From: TMED-70 sp036164085
GTDB taxonomy: Bacteria > Chloroflexota > Dehalococcoidia > Lucifugimonadales > Lucifugimonadaceae
NCBI GenBank assembly: GCA_036164085.1
Contig: JAYZJV010000052.1
Coordinates: forward strand, 3,539-67,538
DNA length: 64,000 bases
Direction of reading: 5' to 3'
Of this stretch, positions 26,236-35,747 are shown piece after piece; position 1 is the first letter of the stretch; the number at the start of each line of letters is the position of its first letter. A model generated the notes under the pieces. The model searched no databases. It was given only the letters and a program-made list of their open reading frames with translations, and was not told where the DNA came from. A program made the position numbers and the translations under genes.

Positions 26236-27402
26236 ATGAATTTACACGAATATCAATCTAGAGATCTTCTTGGTCAATACAATATCAATTTTCCTAAAGG
26301 AGAAGTGGGTTCTTCTTCAAGTGAAATATATGAAATTGTGAAAAAATTTAACAGTGAAGTAGTTGTTAAAGCACAAATTCATTCAGGTGGAAGAGGTAAA
26401 GCTGGCGGAGTTAAACTTTGCAAAACACCAGAAGATGCAAAAAAATTTGCAAGTGAATTGATCGGAAAAAGAATAATAACTAATCAAACTGATTCTGATG
26501 GAGTCATAGTAGAAAAATTATTAGTTACTGAGCTGACAAATATAAAAAAAGAAATTTATCTTTCAATAATCATAGATCCAGACTTTGAAAGTCCAGTAAT
26601 GATTGCTTCATCTGAAGGAGGAATGGATATTGAAAAGGTAGCTGAAGATTCTCCTGAAAAAATAATAAAAATAGTTTTTGATTCAGTTTTAGGTTTAAAG
26701 CCTTATGAAATCAGGAGAGTAACTAATTCTTTAGGAATTCCTAAAAATTCAATCGCTGAATTCTATAATTTAGTTAAAAATCTTTATAAAGCATTTATAG
26801 AAACTGACAGTACCCTAATTGAGATAAATCCACTCGTTATTGATGAAAATGAAAATTTGATCCCTTTGGATTGCAAAATAAATATAGATGACGATAGTCA
26901 ATTTAGACAAAAAGCTCTTTTTGAATTAAGAGATAAAAAACAAGAAAATCCTATGGAAACAAGAGCAAAAGACTTTGATATAGCATATGTGAAATTAGAC
27001 AAAGGAAATGTTGGCTGTTTAGTAAATGGAGCCGGCTTAGCTATGGCAACTATGGACGTTACTACAAAATCCGGATGTTTCCCTGCAAACTTTTTGGACG
27101 TCGGGGGGTCTACTGACAAGGAAAAAATCAAAGAAGCATTTAGAATCCTTGTTTCAGACAAAAAAGTTGAGTACTTACTTATCAATTTATTTGCAGGTAT
27201 AGCAAGGGCTGACTTGATAGCAGAAGGTGTGGTAGAAGCTGCTAAAGAAACTTCTTTCACTTTACCTATTATTGTATGTATGCGAGGCACAAATTCAGAT
27301 ATTGGGTTTAAGATTTTTAATGATTCAAATTTGGATATACATATTGCTAACAATTTAGGAGATGCTGCTGAACTTTTAACTTCAGTTAGCAATAGTGATT
27401 AG
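26236..27402 (+). CDS. sucC: Succinyl-CoA ligase (ADP/GDP-forming) beta subunit
   Basis: 388 aa, standard length. TCA cycle enzyme making ATP or GTP from succinyl-CoA. The ATP-grasp part starts MNLHEYQSRDLLGQYNINFP and has VVKAQIHSGGRGKAGGVKL (nucleotide Lys/Gly loop). LIEINPLVIDENENL carries Mg ligands, and the C-terminal CoA-ligase domain has CLVNGAGLAMATMD and NFLDVGGST. Overlaps or abuts sucD immediately. Confidence 0.97.
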   Translation: MNLHEYQSRDLLGQYNINFPKGEVGSSSSEIYEIVKKFNSEVVVKAQIHSGGRGKAGGVKLCKTPEDAKKFASELIGKRIITNQTDSDGVIVEKLLVTELTNIKKEIYLSIIIDPDFESPVMIASSEGGMDIEKVAEDSPEKIIKIVFDSVLGLKPYEIRRVTNSLGIPKNSIAEFYNLVKNLYKAFIETDSTLIEINPLVIDENENLIPLDCKINIDDDSQFRQKALFELRDKKQENPMETRAKDFDIAYVKLDKGNVGCLVNGAGLAMATMDVTTKSGCFPANFLDVGGSTDKEKIKEAFRILVSDKKVEYLLINLFAGIARADLIAEGVVEAAKETSFTLPIIVCMRGTNSDIGFKIFNDSNLDIHIANNLGDAAELLTSVSNSD

Positions 27403-27403
27403 A

Positions 27404-28267
27404 ATGTTATTAGATAAAAACACAAAAGTTTTAGTTCAAGGTCTTGGAAAAGATGGAAGTTTCCAAGCAAAAAAATCAATAGAATATGGTACTAATGTAG
27501 TTGCTTGTGTACATCCGAATAGGAAAGGTATGTTTTTTGAAAACAAAATACCTTATTTTGAAACAGTTAATGAGGCTATAAATGAAACAGGAGCAAATGC
27601 AGGTGTTATATATGTTCCTGCACCATTTGCTATTGATGCCATAATCGAACAAATAGATGCAGGTTTAGATTTAATTGTTTGTATCACTGAGGGAATACCT
27701 ATTCACGATATGGTAAAAGTAAAAAGTTACCTAAAAGGCAAAAAAACCAAATTAATTGGGCCTAATTGTCCAGGAATAATATCTCCTGAATTAAAAATAA
27801 AAATAGGAATAATTCCTGGTGATATTTGTAATATTGGAAATGTGGGGGTAGTTTCCAGATCAGGGACTCTTACTTATGAAGCAATTTCTCAAATAGGAGA
27901 TGCCGGTTTTGGACAGTCTTTATGTATTGGTATTGGTGGAGATCCAATTCATGGTACAAGTTTTATAGATGCTCTTGAATTTTTTGAGCAAGATAAAAAC
28001 ACAAACTCCATTGTTTTAATTGGAGAAATCGGAGGAACAAAAGAACAACAAGCAGCTGAATTTATTAAGAAAAATATCAGTAAACCAGTAGTATTCACTA
28101 TTGCTGGCACTACTGCCCCAAAAGGAAAAAGAATGGGGCATGCAGGAGCTGTAATAAGTGGAAAAATGGGATTAGCAAGTGAAAAGATAAAAGAATTAGA
28201 AAAATCAGGTGCGCATTATGCTGATGACCCATCTAAAATCGGAGAAACATTAAAAAAATTAATCTGA
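27404..28267 (+). CDS. sucD: Succinyl-CoA ligase alpha subunit
   Basis: 287 aa. The CoA-binding Rossmann part starts MLLDKNTKVLVQGL; the loop that is usually QGFTGxQGTFH is QGLGKDGSFQ here. Phosphohistidine is in MGHAGAVISG, and GPNCPGII, VSRSGTLTYE and GEIGGTKEQQAAE are all present. The ATG at 27404 is chosen instead of GTG at 27395 because it aligns with the start of SucD proteins; no strong ribosome site precedes either, consistent with coupling to sucC, whose stop is one base away. Confidence 0.95.
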   Translation: MLLDKNTKVLVQGLGKDGSFQAKKSIEYGTNVVACVHPNRKGMFFENKIPYFETVNEAINETGANAGVIYVPAPFAIDAIIEQIDAGLDLIVCITEGIPIHDMVKVKSYLKGKKTKLIGPNCPGIISPELKIKIGIIPGDICNIGNVGVVSRSGTLTYEAISQIGDAGFGQSLCIGIGGDPIHGTSFIDALEFFEQDKNTNSIVLIGEIGGTKEQQAAEFIKKNISKPVVFTIAGTTAPKGKRMGHAGAVISGKMGLASEKIKELEKSGAHYADDPSKIGETLKKLI

Positions 28268-28417
28268 TTTATCTTTTTGAGTTTTTTTTTCATTCTCTTC
28301 TAATCTTCCTGTTATCTCAAAATTTTCCCATTTGTCAGATTTATTTTTATTGATTTTTTTATAAAGATTATCTCTGTTAATTCTTTTTATTTTCTTGTAA
28401 TATTCTTCATCATCCAT
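28259..28417 (-). CDS. Small charged hypothetical protein (52 aa)
   Basis: A 52-codon frame beginning MDDEEYYKKIKRINRDNLYK, with a central DKWENFEITGRLEENEKK and a Lys-rich end. It is highly charged, without membrane segments. AGAGG precedes the ATG by about 5 bases, and the gene starts 18 bases after the upstream dehydratase stop on the same strand, so it can be the distal gene of that unit. Its last 9 bases overlap the sucD end in the opposite direction. I recognise no family. AT-rich DNA favours chance Lys-rich frames, so confidence is moderate. Confidence 0.5.
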   Translation of the reverse strand: MDDEEYYKKIKRINRDNLYKKINKNKSDKWENFEITGRLEENEKKTQKDKSD

Positions 28418-28434
28418 ATTTACCTCTTAGTAAA

Positions 28435-29589
28435 TTATACTGAATAGCCAACAGATCCATCGGTCCTCATTGGAATATTCTGTTGAAGCCTTGTTTCAAA
28501 TTTTTGTTTTTTAAGTACTTCAAAATCTGCATTTATACCTATTCCTATACAATCAGGCACACTTATATATCCTTTTTTTCTTATCCAATCAGTTTTTATT
28601 AAATTATTTATAGGAGCTTCGTCTATTGTAGAAAATTCTTGAGTAATGAAGTTTGGAATTGATGTATCAATATTACAAGCTGCGGCAGTTATCACAGGGC
28701 CTAAGTAATTATGAGTTACTACAGCTGAATGATAAGATTCTGCAATAGCCGCAATTTTTTTTACGTGAGTAATTCCACCAGCTAAGCCAACGTCAGGCCT
28801 TGCATATTGACTGCCTCCAATTTCATACATTTCTCTAAACTCCCAAATGGAATGCATTCTTTCACCATTAGCCATTGGCAATGAAATTTTTTTTGCTATT
28901 TCTGATTGTGATTTTATTGAGTCAATTTGTATGGGATCCTCATAAAAAAGAGGATGGAATTCAAATAGTTCTTCTGCCAAAGCAATGGCATTCATAGGAG
29001 TTAATTTTCTATGAATTTCCAAAATAATATCAACTTCTATTCCAGCTCCTTCTCTAAGGGCTGCAACATTATCTTTTGTTTCTTTTATTAGTTGAGATAA
29101 GGACATAGATTCATATCCATCTGGAAGAGGATCGATTTTTATTGCAGTGAAACCTTCTTTCACCGCATCAATTGCATTTAATCGCAATCCTTCAGCTGTA
29201 GTGCCTTGATCAGCTGCATCTGGTCTATCACTTCCCATAAGAAGATGAAGTCTAATCTTATCCCTAAGTTTTCCTCCCAAAAGTTGCCAAACAGGTGCTG
29301 AATAAAACTTACCTTTAATATCCCATAAAGCTATATCAATAGCACTAATTGCTGCAGTTAATATAGAACCCCTAAAAGGTCCCATTCTATAAAGATATTG
29401 CCAGTGATGTTCAATTTTAAGTGGATCTTGACCTATTAAATAATCTTCAAAATTAGAAATAATTGAATGAGTTGCTTCCATGTATCCCCAACAAGCGGAC
29501 TGACCTATTCCTTCAAAACCATTGTCTGTAATAATTCTTACAAAATGACTATTTCCTGACAAAATAGACTCAACTTTTTCTATTTTCAT
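28435..29589 (-). CDS. Enolase-superfamily sugar-acid dehydratase, second copy type
   Basis: 384 aa, mandelate racemase subgroup. The capping domain ends with AAISAIDIALWDIKGKFYS. The barrel has a K-x-D (AIKIDPLPDG), LEIHRKLTP (metal acid plus His as in the galactonate/mannonate dehydratases), FYEDPI and NGERMHS (metal Glu), VVTHNYLGP (His) and ITQEF (Glu). It is related to, but clearly distinct from, the protein at 6012-7169. A likely aldonate dehydratase of unknown substrate. The gene is transcribed toward sucD and is followed by a small charged frame. Confidence 0.85.
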   Translation of the reverse strand: MKIEKVESILSGNSHFVRIITDNGFEGIGQSACWGYMEATHSIISNFEDYLIGQDPLKIEHHWQYLYRMGPFRGSILTAAISAIDIALWDIKGKFYSAPVWQLLGGKLRDKIRLHLLMGSDRPDAADQGTTAEGLRLNAIDAVKEGFTAIKIDPLPDGYESMSLSQLIKETKDNVAALREGAGIEVDIILEIHRKLTPMNAIALAEELFEFHPLFYEDPIQIDSIKSQSEIAKKISLPMANGERMHSIWEFREMYEIGGSQYARPDVGLAGGITHVKKIAAIAESYHSAVVTHNYLGPVITAAACNIDTSIPNFITQEFSTIDEAPINNLIKTDWIRKKGYISVPDCIGIGINADFEVLKKQKFETRLQQNIPMRTDGSVGYSV

Positions 29590-29689
29590 TTTTTGATTCC
29601 TTAATATTTTTTTTTAAACTATCATATTTATTTTTTTTATTAATAGGATAGGGTAATATTTCATTGAATCTAATAGTAATTGTTAATAA

Positions 29690-30496
29690 ATGTACAAAGA
29701 ATCATATATCCATACTAATGATGTGGCCATTAATTTAGCTTACAGAGAAAATTCTAAAGCTAAAGTTAATATTTTTTTTGTTCATGGCTTTTTAGAACGT
29801 TGGCAATCTTGGATACAAATAATGGACTTGATTCCAAAAAATTATAATGTTTTTTCTGTAGATTTGAGAGGATTTGGGAGATCAGGTAGAACATTAGACA
29901 ACCACAAAAGGTCAACTTGGGCAAAAGATATTTCTGAAGTTATAAAAATATTAAATTTAAAGAATACTTTTATGGTAGGCCATTCTTTGGGAGGACCAAT
30001 AGTTTCTGCTGTTGCTGAGTATAATAAAGAGCAAATTTCTGGAGTTATACTAGAAGACCCTTTTTTAGGATCTCAACCAGTAGATAAAACTGGAAGAGCT
30101 AGTAGAGGGAAGTTAGTTGCTGAAACAATAGATGAATCTAAAAATCTAGAAGAAGCGATCAAAAGCTTAATAAAACTTAGGCCTGATTGGAGGAATGATA
30201 TTCCGATAGAAATAGCTACTGCTAGAAAGTTAACGGATAATTATTTATTAGAAGTTCCGAGAAAATTCAAAGATGATTTTTCTATAGAAGAAATATATAA
30301 AAAAGTAAATTGTAGAATAATATTAAATCATTCAAATCCAGATTTTGGCGGGATAAATTCAGTAGAAAAATTAGAAAAACTCAATAAATTAAATCCTAAA
30401 ATTGAAATACTAAAATGGGAAAAATCTGGTCATAATATTCATAGAGATTTTCCAAAGGAGTTTTCAGAAGCTTTAATTAGTTATATAGAAGCATGA
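29690..30496 (+). CDS. Alpha/beta hydrolase
   Basis: 268 aa with the fold's landmarks: oxyanion region FFVHGFLERWQSW, DLRGFGRSGR, nucleophile elbow GHSLGGP (Ser near 104) and a late His in KSGHNIHRDFP. The acid is probably the Asp in NHSNPDFGG. Substrate is not predictable; homologues include lactonases, esterases and C-C hydrolases. Its stop overlaps the next hydrolase start (ATGA), so the two are coupled. Confidence 0.85.
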   Translation: MYKESYIHTNDVAINLAYRENSKAKVNIFFVHGFLERWQSWIQIMDLIPKNYNVFSVDLRGFGRSGRTLDNHKRSTWAKDISEVIKILNLKNTFMVGHSLGGPIVSAVAEYNKEQISGVILEDPFLGSQPVDKTGRASRGKLVAETIDESKNLEEAIKSLIKLRPDWRNDIPIEIATARKLTDNYLLEVPRKFKDDFSIEEIYKKVNCRIILNHSNPDFGGINSVEKLEKLNKLNPKIEILKWEKSGHNIHRDFPKEFSEALISYIEA

Positions 30497-31290
30497 AAAA
30501 CTATCTTGATATAAATAATAAAAAAATTTCATATGAAAAAAGTGGAATTGGTAGCCCTATTATTTTTCTTCATGGTATCACTAGTTCTTCAAATACATGG
30601 AATGAAATTGAAAAAGCGGTAAGTAAAATAAGAACTGTATATAAGATAGATTTCAGAGGGCACGGATATTCAGACCATTTTAATAGTTATAAATGGTCTG
30701 AATATACTCAAGATATAAAATATTTCATCCATGAAGTTATCGATTCTCCCGTAGAAATATTAGGGCACTCTTTAGGTGCTTGCATTGCTTCACAAGTAGC
30801 AGAAGCATGTCAAAAAATTGTTAAAAGTATTATTCTAGAAGATCCTCCTTTTTTTCACCATAGAAGAATGGGAATAGAAGGCATTCATAAAAGATTTAAA
30901 TATAACTTATCATTAGCAAAATCATACAATTCAAAAGAAGAAATTTTAAAAATTTTCAAAGAAAACTCAAAATTATCAAATGTGAAAAATTTGAGCAATA
31001 TTGCATCAAACTTAAGTCATCTTGATTATAAAGTTTTAGAACAAACAATTGATGGATCAGCTCTAAAAGATTTCAACTCTGAGCAAATAATCAAAAATAT
31101 CTCAAACATAAAAACACTTTTATTAGTAGGAAATGAAAAAAAAACAGGTGAAGTAATCATCAAGAAAGAAATTGATTATATAAAGAAAAATATAAAGAAT
31201 TTAAGCATTAAAAATTTTGATTGTGGCCATAATATCCACGAAGAAAAAACTAAAGAATACAAAGAAACAATTATAAATTTTCTAAAGTGA
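30493..31290 (+). CDS. Alpha/beta hydrolase
   Basis: 265 aa, second of a coupled pair and similar in plan to the preceding gene, so probably an old duplication. Landmarks are IIFLHGITSSSNTW, DFRGHGYSDHF, GHSLGACIASQ (nucleophile Ser) and FDCGHNIHEE (His). It ends with a 9-base overlap with the convergent pgpA. Substrate unknown. Confidence 0.84.
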   Translation: MKNYLDINNKKISYEKSGIGSPIIFLHGITSSSNTWNEIEKAVSKIRTVYKIDFRGHGYSDHFNSYKWSEYTQDIKYFIHEVIDSPVEILGHSLGACIASQVAEACQKIVKSIILEDPPFFHHRRMGIEGIHKRFKYNLSLAKSYNSKEEILKIFKENSKLSNVKNLSNIASNLSHLDYKVLEQTIDGSALKDFNSEQIIKNISNIKTLLLVGNEKKTGEVIIKKEIDYIKKNIKNLSIKNFDCGHNIHEEKTKEYKETIINFLK

Positions 31291-31791
31291 TGGAAATGTA
31301 TAAAATGTTTGGATTAAAATAATACATATCAACGTAAAGATCCCAGCAATAATATCATCGCCCAAAACTCCGTAAGCTTTAGGTAATTTCTCAAATAAAT
31401 TTATTGGAAAAGGTTTGAAAATATCAAAAAATCTGAAAATAAAAAAAGAAATTACTAAAGCTGTAAAATTAAAATCGATAAATATCATTGGTATAAACAT
31501 ACCTACCCACTCATCAAAAACAACATGATGAGGATCAGGATTATCTTCTGTAATTGTCCTATTAATAGTAAAAATACCTATTGGTAAATAAAGAAATAAT
31601 ATTATTAAATTAATGACAAAAAAAATATTCGTACTCAAATCAAAAATATCTACTAAAAGATACTTTGAAAAAATAAAATATATCAAACAAACTAAAGCAG
31701 CCCAGCTTCCTCCTCCTCTTAAGGGGAAATAACCAATAAAAAAAACGGTTGAAATAAGATTTGATATGGAGCTATATTTCTTATTATTCAT
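31282..31791 (-). CDS. pgpA: Phosphatidylglycerophosphatase A
   Basis: 169 aa, membrane phosphatase that converts phosphatidylglycerophosphate to phosphatidylglycerol. Family motifs are GYFPLRGGGSWAAL (usually aPGTxGSL), DPHHVVFDEWVGMF, FRFFDIFKPFPI and GVLGDDIIAGIF with the paired Asp. Four hydrophobic segments. It is the last gene of the six-gene minus-strand operon starting at moeB, 5 bases after a hyi-like gene, an unexpected companion for a lipid gene. Confidence 0.9.
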   Translation of the reverse strand: MNNKKYSSISNLISTVFFIGYFPLRGGGSWAALVCLIYFIFSKYLLVDIFDLSTNIFFVINLIILFLYLPIGIFTINRTITEDNPDPHHVVFDEWVGMFIPMIFIDFNFTALVISFFIFRFFDIFKPFPINLFEKLPKAYGVLGDDIIAGIFTLICIILIQTFYTFPSL

Positions 31792-31796
31792 AATTA

Positions 31797-32570
31797 TTAA
31801 ATATTATTAATCCAAGATATTGAATCTAAAGTATTTTTAGACGGTTTATACTCACAACCAACCCATCCTTCATACTCTATTTCATCAAGTATCTGAAAAA
31901 TTTTAGAATAATTTATTTCTCCTGTACCAGGCTCGTTTCTTCCAGGATTATCTGCAATTTGAATATGTCCAATTTTATTTATAAGTTTTGATATTGTTCT
32001 TACTAAATCCCCTTCCATAATTTGCATATGATAAACATCATAAAGAAGATAAGCATTCTTATGATTTAATTTTTCTAACAATTCAATCCCTTGAGTTGAT
32101 GTGTTTATAAAAAAACCTGGTTGATCAACAATGTTAATAGGTTCTATAAGTGCCATGATATTTTTTTCTGATAATTTTTTGGAGGCAATTTTTTGATTAT
32201 GAATTAATGTTTGATATATTTCTTCATCATCAAACCCTTCAGGTTTTGTGCCTATTCCAGTATTTATACCTAAACAACCTAGACTTGAAGCATATCTTAA
32301 TCCTAAATCTAATCTTTCTAAAAAAAGATCTTTTCTGTCTGGTCTTAATGCAATATTTGCTAAATTAGTATCAGGATCCATCACTGGAAGATTGATAATA
32401 ACATGCTTCAAATTATATTTCTCGAGTTTCTCATTTATTTGGTCAATTTCAAGAGAATAAGGGGCTTGTAACTCAACTCCCTTAAACCCCGCTTTTGCTG
32501 CTTGTTCGTACCTGTCAATCAGATCATATTCATTGAACATAAACTGTAGATTTGCTTCTAATTTAACCAT
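31797..32570 (-). CDS. Hydroxypyruvate isomerase-like TIM-barrel protein (copy 1)
   Basis: 257 aa of the AP-endonuclease-2/xylose isomerase-like barrel family, nearest in pattern to hydroxypyruvate isomerase (Hyi). It opens KLEANLQFMFNEYDLIDRYE. Metal and substrate residues are in LIEPINIVDQPGFF (Glu), LLYDVYHMQIMEGDL (Asp, His), HIQIADNPGRNEPGTGEINY (His, Asp, Arg) and VGCEYKP (Glu). It could isomerise hydroxypyruvate/tartronate semialdehyde or a related sugar. It is a tandem duplicate of the next upstream gene, one base away. Confidence 0.85.
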   Translation of the reverse strand: MVKLEANLQFMFNEYDLIDRYEQAAKAGFKGVELQAPYSLEIDQINEKLEKYNLKHVIINLPVMDPDTNLANIALRPDRKDLFLERLDLGLRYASSLGCLGINTGIGTKPEGFDDEEIYQTLIHNQKIASKKLSEKNIMALIEPINIVDQPGFFINTSTQGIELLEKLNHKNAYLLYDVYHMQIMEGDLVRTISKLINKIGHIQIADNPGRNEPGTGEINYSKIFQILDEIEYEGWVGCEYKPSKNTLDSISWINNI

Positions 32571-32571
32571 T

Positions 32572-33351
32572 TTATTCCGTTAGTTTTTTAATCCAATCTA
32601 ATCCATCTTCCGTAGAATTCAAAGGACTATATTCACAACCAATCCATCCATCATAGTTTTCTGATAAAAACGAAAAAATATTTTTGTAATTTATTTCACC
32701 TGTTCCAGGTTCATTTCTTCCAGGATTATCAGCAATTTGAATATGCCCAATTTGAGATTTATTATTTTGAAAAGTTCTTATTAGATCACCTTCCATTATC
32801 TGCATGTGATACATATCAAATTGAATTTTTACATTATCTTTATTCACTGAATCAACTATTTGTTTGCAATGATTTGTTGATGAAACAAAATAGTTCGGAG
32901 CATCAATTAAATTTAGTGCTTCTACTAAAACATTAATCCCTTTATCCTTTGTTTGTTCAGAGGCATAAATTAAATTTTCAATCAGAGTTTCATTCAATTC
33001 ATTAGCAGTAAATTTACCATTATCAATTCCAACAAGAACTGTAAGTCTTTTACATCCTAATATATCCGCATATTCTACAGCCTGATGTACCCCTTCTTGA
33101 AATTCAGATTTTCTATCAGGAAATATAGCTATTCCTCTATCTCCTCCTGCAAAATCGCCAGCAGGGAAATCAAATAATATTTGTTCTAAGCTATTATTAA
33201 CTAATTCATTTTTTATATCTTCTTTTTTGAAATCATATGGAAATAAATACTCAACACCTTTAAATCCAAACTCAGAAGCTGATTTAAACCTCTTCATAAA
33301 ATCTTTTTCTGTATAAAGCATTGATAAATTTGCTGCAAAATTAATCACCAT
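32572..33351 (-). CDS. Hydroxypyruvate isomerase-like TIM-barrel protein (copy 2)
   Basis: 259 aa, paralogue of the following gene. The metal/substrate segments MYHMQIMEGDL and GHIQIADNPGRNEPGTGEIN are almost the same in both, while N-terminal halves have diverged. Two adjacent ATG codons are possible; the second (33351) is chosen because AGGAG at 33360-33356 is then four bases away instead of one. The preceding amidase stop overlaps this start. Together with amidase and CysM neighbours, the substrate may be a small hydroxy- or amino-acid derivative, but this is inference. Confidence 0.85.
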   Translation of the reverse strand: MVINFAANLSMLYTEKDFMKRFKSASEFGFKGVEYLFPYDFKKEDIKNELVNNSLEQILFDFPAGDFAGGDRGIAIFPDRKSEFQEGVHQAVEYADILGCKRLTVLVGIDNGKFTANELNETLIENLIYASEQTKDKGINVLVEALNLIDAPNYFVSSTNHCKQIVDSVNKDNVKIQFDMYHMQIMEGDLIRTFQNNKSQIGHIQIADNPGRNEPGTGEINYKNIFSFLSENYDGWIGCEYSPLNSTEDGLDWIKKLTE

Positions 33352-34784
33352 CATTCTCCTTCTTTTATTAAATTTGGTTGAATTTTAGAAAAGTTAGTTT
33401 CCTCTTCAAATATTTTCGCAATTCGCAATACATTTAAGTCATCCAACTTTTTACCTACTATTTGTATTCCTGTAGGGAGTCCTTTTATGAATCCTCCTGG
33501 AATACTTATGCTTGGGCATCCTGTAGCTGTTATTGCATAACAAAGTCCCATCCAATCAATATATGTTTCAAGCTCTACTCCGTCAATTTCTTTAACGTAC
33601 TCAATGTTTTTATCGAAGGGCAAAACACTAGTCGAAGGCAAAACAAGAAAATCATATTTTTCAAAAAATTCTGCGATATTTTGATCTATAATTGATCTTT
33701 GAGATTCAGCAAGCGCAAGATCTGATGCTTTTAATTCAAGCCCTTTCTCTACATTCCAAATTATGGTATCTTTCATAAGATTTCTATTTTTTACAATGTG
33801 CTCTTTGTGAGCATCAGCAAATGTATAGGCCCTATAGGTTTGAAAAACATTATCAACATTCTCTAGGTTAGGAAAGGATTCTTCCATAATAAATCCTATT
33901 TTGGAAAAAATTTCAATTGAACTACTAAAGGCTTCTTTTATTTCTTGGCTAACAGGATAAATTCCAAGATTATGAGTAAAAGCAATTTTTATTTTCTTTG
34001 GATCAGGCAACTTGATGTCAAGGAATCTTTCTGAAGGTTCATTAATACTGTTACCTATTCGGTTGTCATATCCTGCCATGCAAGATAAAAGGATAGATAA
34101 ATCATCTATATTTCTAGCCATAGGACCATTAACACTCATCATATTATATGTAATATCCGCGGGTAGTTGCGGAATTGTACCTATAGAAGTTCTAAATCCT
34201 ACAACATTATTCCAAGCTGCTGGGTTTCTTAATGATCCTCCCATATCACTTCCTTGAGCCATAGGTACCATTCTCATAGCCAATGCAACTCCAGCCCCTC
34301 CACTGGATCCACCTGCAGTTTTAGAAAGATCATAAGGATTAAATGTAGTTTTGAATACGTCATTGAATGTATGGGAACCTGCTCCGAACTCTGGAACATT
34401 GCTTTTTCCAAGTATTAAAGCCCTTGATTCTTTTATTTTTTGTACAACCAGATCATCTTCTTCAGGAACAAAATCTGAATAAATTCTTGAACCCATTGTT
34501 GTGCGTATTCCTGCAGTTTTATTTAAATCTTTTATAAGAACAGGAATTCCTGATAATGGCTTATTGTAATCTTTATTTTTATCAATTTTTCTTGCATTTT
34601 CTAATGCAAGTTCAGGAGTAAATGTACATACTGCATTGGTTTTAGAATCAAATTTTTCAATTTGATCTATATGCACAGAAACTAACTCTTCAGAATTAAT
34701 TTTTCCTGAGGAAATCAATTCTTTCATTTCTTTGATTTTAAGATTTAATATTTTATTCTTTTCTGAATTTGAAAAATTATTCAT
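33351..34784 (-). CDS. Amidase, amidase-signature family
   Basis: 477 aa serine amidohydrolase with the Ser-cisSer-Lys triad. Lys is in IPVLIKDLNKTAG, the cis-Ser in KTAGGSSGGAGVALA and the nucleophile Ser in GSDMGGSLRNPAAWNN. GatA is in the same family, but no gatB or gatC is adjacent and the C-terminal half (MGLCYAITATGCPSISIPGGF) fits general amidases. It starts directly after the cysM stop (no gap) and overlaps the next gene. Substrate unknown. Confidence 0.88.
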   Translation of the reverse strand: MNNFSNSEKNKILNLKIKEMKELISSGKINSEELVSVHIDQIEKFDSKTNAVCTFTPELALENARKIDKNKDYNKPLSGIPVLIKDLNKTAGIRTTMGSRIYSDFVPEEDDLVVQKIKESRALILGKSNVPEFGAGSHTFNDVFKTTFNPYDLSKTAGGSSGGAGVALAMRMVPMAQGSDMGGSLRNPAAWNNVVGFRTSIGTIPQLPADITYNMMSVNGPMARNIDDLSILLSCMAGYDNRIGNSINEPSERFLDIKLPDPKKIKIAFTHNLGIYPVSQEIKEAFSSSIEIFSKIGFIMEESFPNLENVDNVFQTYRAYTFADAHKEHIVKNRNLMKDTIIWNVEKGLELKASDLALAESQRSIIDQNIAEFFEKYDFLVLPSTSVLPFDKNIEYVKEIDGVELETYIDWMGLCYAITATGCPSISIPGGFIKGLPTGIQIVGKKLDDLNVLRIAKIFEEETNFSKIQPNLIKEGE

Positions 34785-35744
34785 TTACCACCATACTTTT
34801 CCATCAATATCATTGGATATCTCTGAAAATTCCTTCTCATAAATTCCACTTGATAGATATTTCCAACCACCATCAGCAAATATAGTAACTATCACAGAAT
34901 TTTCAAGTCGTTTAGACAATTTCACACATGTAGCCAAAGTTGCTCCAGAAGAAACACCTACAAATAAACCATGTGATTCCATAATTTTTTTTGTCCAAAA
35001 AAAAGATTCTTCTGCTTCAACCATTATCCTTCCATCTAATTTATCTAAATCTAAAATTGGAGGGATATAACCGTGTTCTATTGATCTTAATCCTTGTACT
35101 ACATCATCTGGATGAGGAGCAGTTGCAATAACCTTAACCGAATCATTAAATTCCTTTAGCCTTTTTCCTACACCCATTAATGTTCCACCTGTTCCTAGAC
35201 CTGCTACAAAATGAGTAATGTCAGGCATTTGTTTGATTATTTCTAACCCAGTAGTATAGTAATGAGCCTTTATACTCGCTTGATTCCCATATTGAAATGG
35301 CATGAAATATTCAGGATTTTCATGTGAAATCTTTTGTGCAAGTTTAATCGATCCATTAGTTCCTTCTTTGCCTTCAGAAAAAATTATATCTGCTCCAAAA
35401 GATTTTAAGAGAGAAATTCTTTCTTGACTTACAGAATCAGGCATAACTGCTATCATTTTATAACCTTTAATTCTCGCGATCATTGCAAGACCAATACCTG
35501 TATTTCCTGATGTAGGCTCAATAATAGTTTGTCCTTTTGACAATTTGCCTGTTTTCTCAGCATCAAAAATCAAACATTTAGCAACTCTATCTTTTATTGA
35601 GCCTGTAGGGTTCTCAGCCTCAATTTTTGCATAAATTTTTACAGAATCATTTTCACTCAACGAAGACAAATCTATTAAGCTTGTATTTCCAATATTCTTT
35701 AGTTGTCCAGTACTAAAATTATCAATGTTCAATTTTGTTTCCAT
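34785..35744 (-). CDS. cysM: Cysteine synthase of CysM type (probable CysO/thiocarboxylate-dependent O-phosphoserine sulfhydrylase)
   Basis: 319 aa, fold-type II PLP enzyme. PLP Lys in NPTGSIKDRVAKCL, phosphate loop PTSGNTGIGLAM, and GVSSGATLA. Segments DITHFVAGLGTGGTLMG and the C-terminal GGWKYLSSGIY followed by DGKVWW closely resemble, from memory, the Mycobacterium tuberculosis CysM, which takes sulfur from the thiocarboxylated carrier CysO and uses O-phosphoserine. Ordinary CysK proteins end differently. The upstream gene, 3 bases away, is a MoeZ-like activating enzyme, the right partner for such a route. No CysO-like or Mec-like gene is adjacent. Confidence 0.88.
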   Translation of the reverse strand: METKLNIDNFSTGQLKNIGNTSLIDLSSLSENDSVKIYAKIEAENPTGSIKDRVAKCLIFDAEKTGKLSKGQTIIEPTSGNTGIGLAMIARIKGYKMIAVMPDSVSQERISLLKSFGADIIFSEGKEGTNGSIKLAQKISHENPEYFMPFQYGNQASIKAHYYTTGLEIIKQMPDITHFVAGLGTGGTLMGVGKRLKEFNDSVKVIATAPHPDDVVQGLRSIEHGYIPPILDLDKLDGRIMVEAEESFFWTKKIMESHGLFVGVSSGATLATCVKLSKRLENSVIVTIFADGGWKYLSSGIYEKEFSEISNDIDGKVWW

Positions 35745-35747
35745 AAA

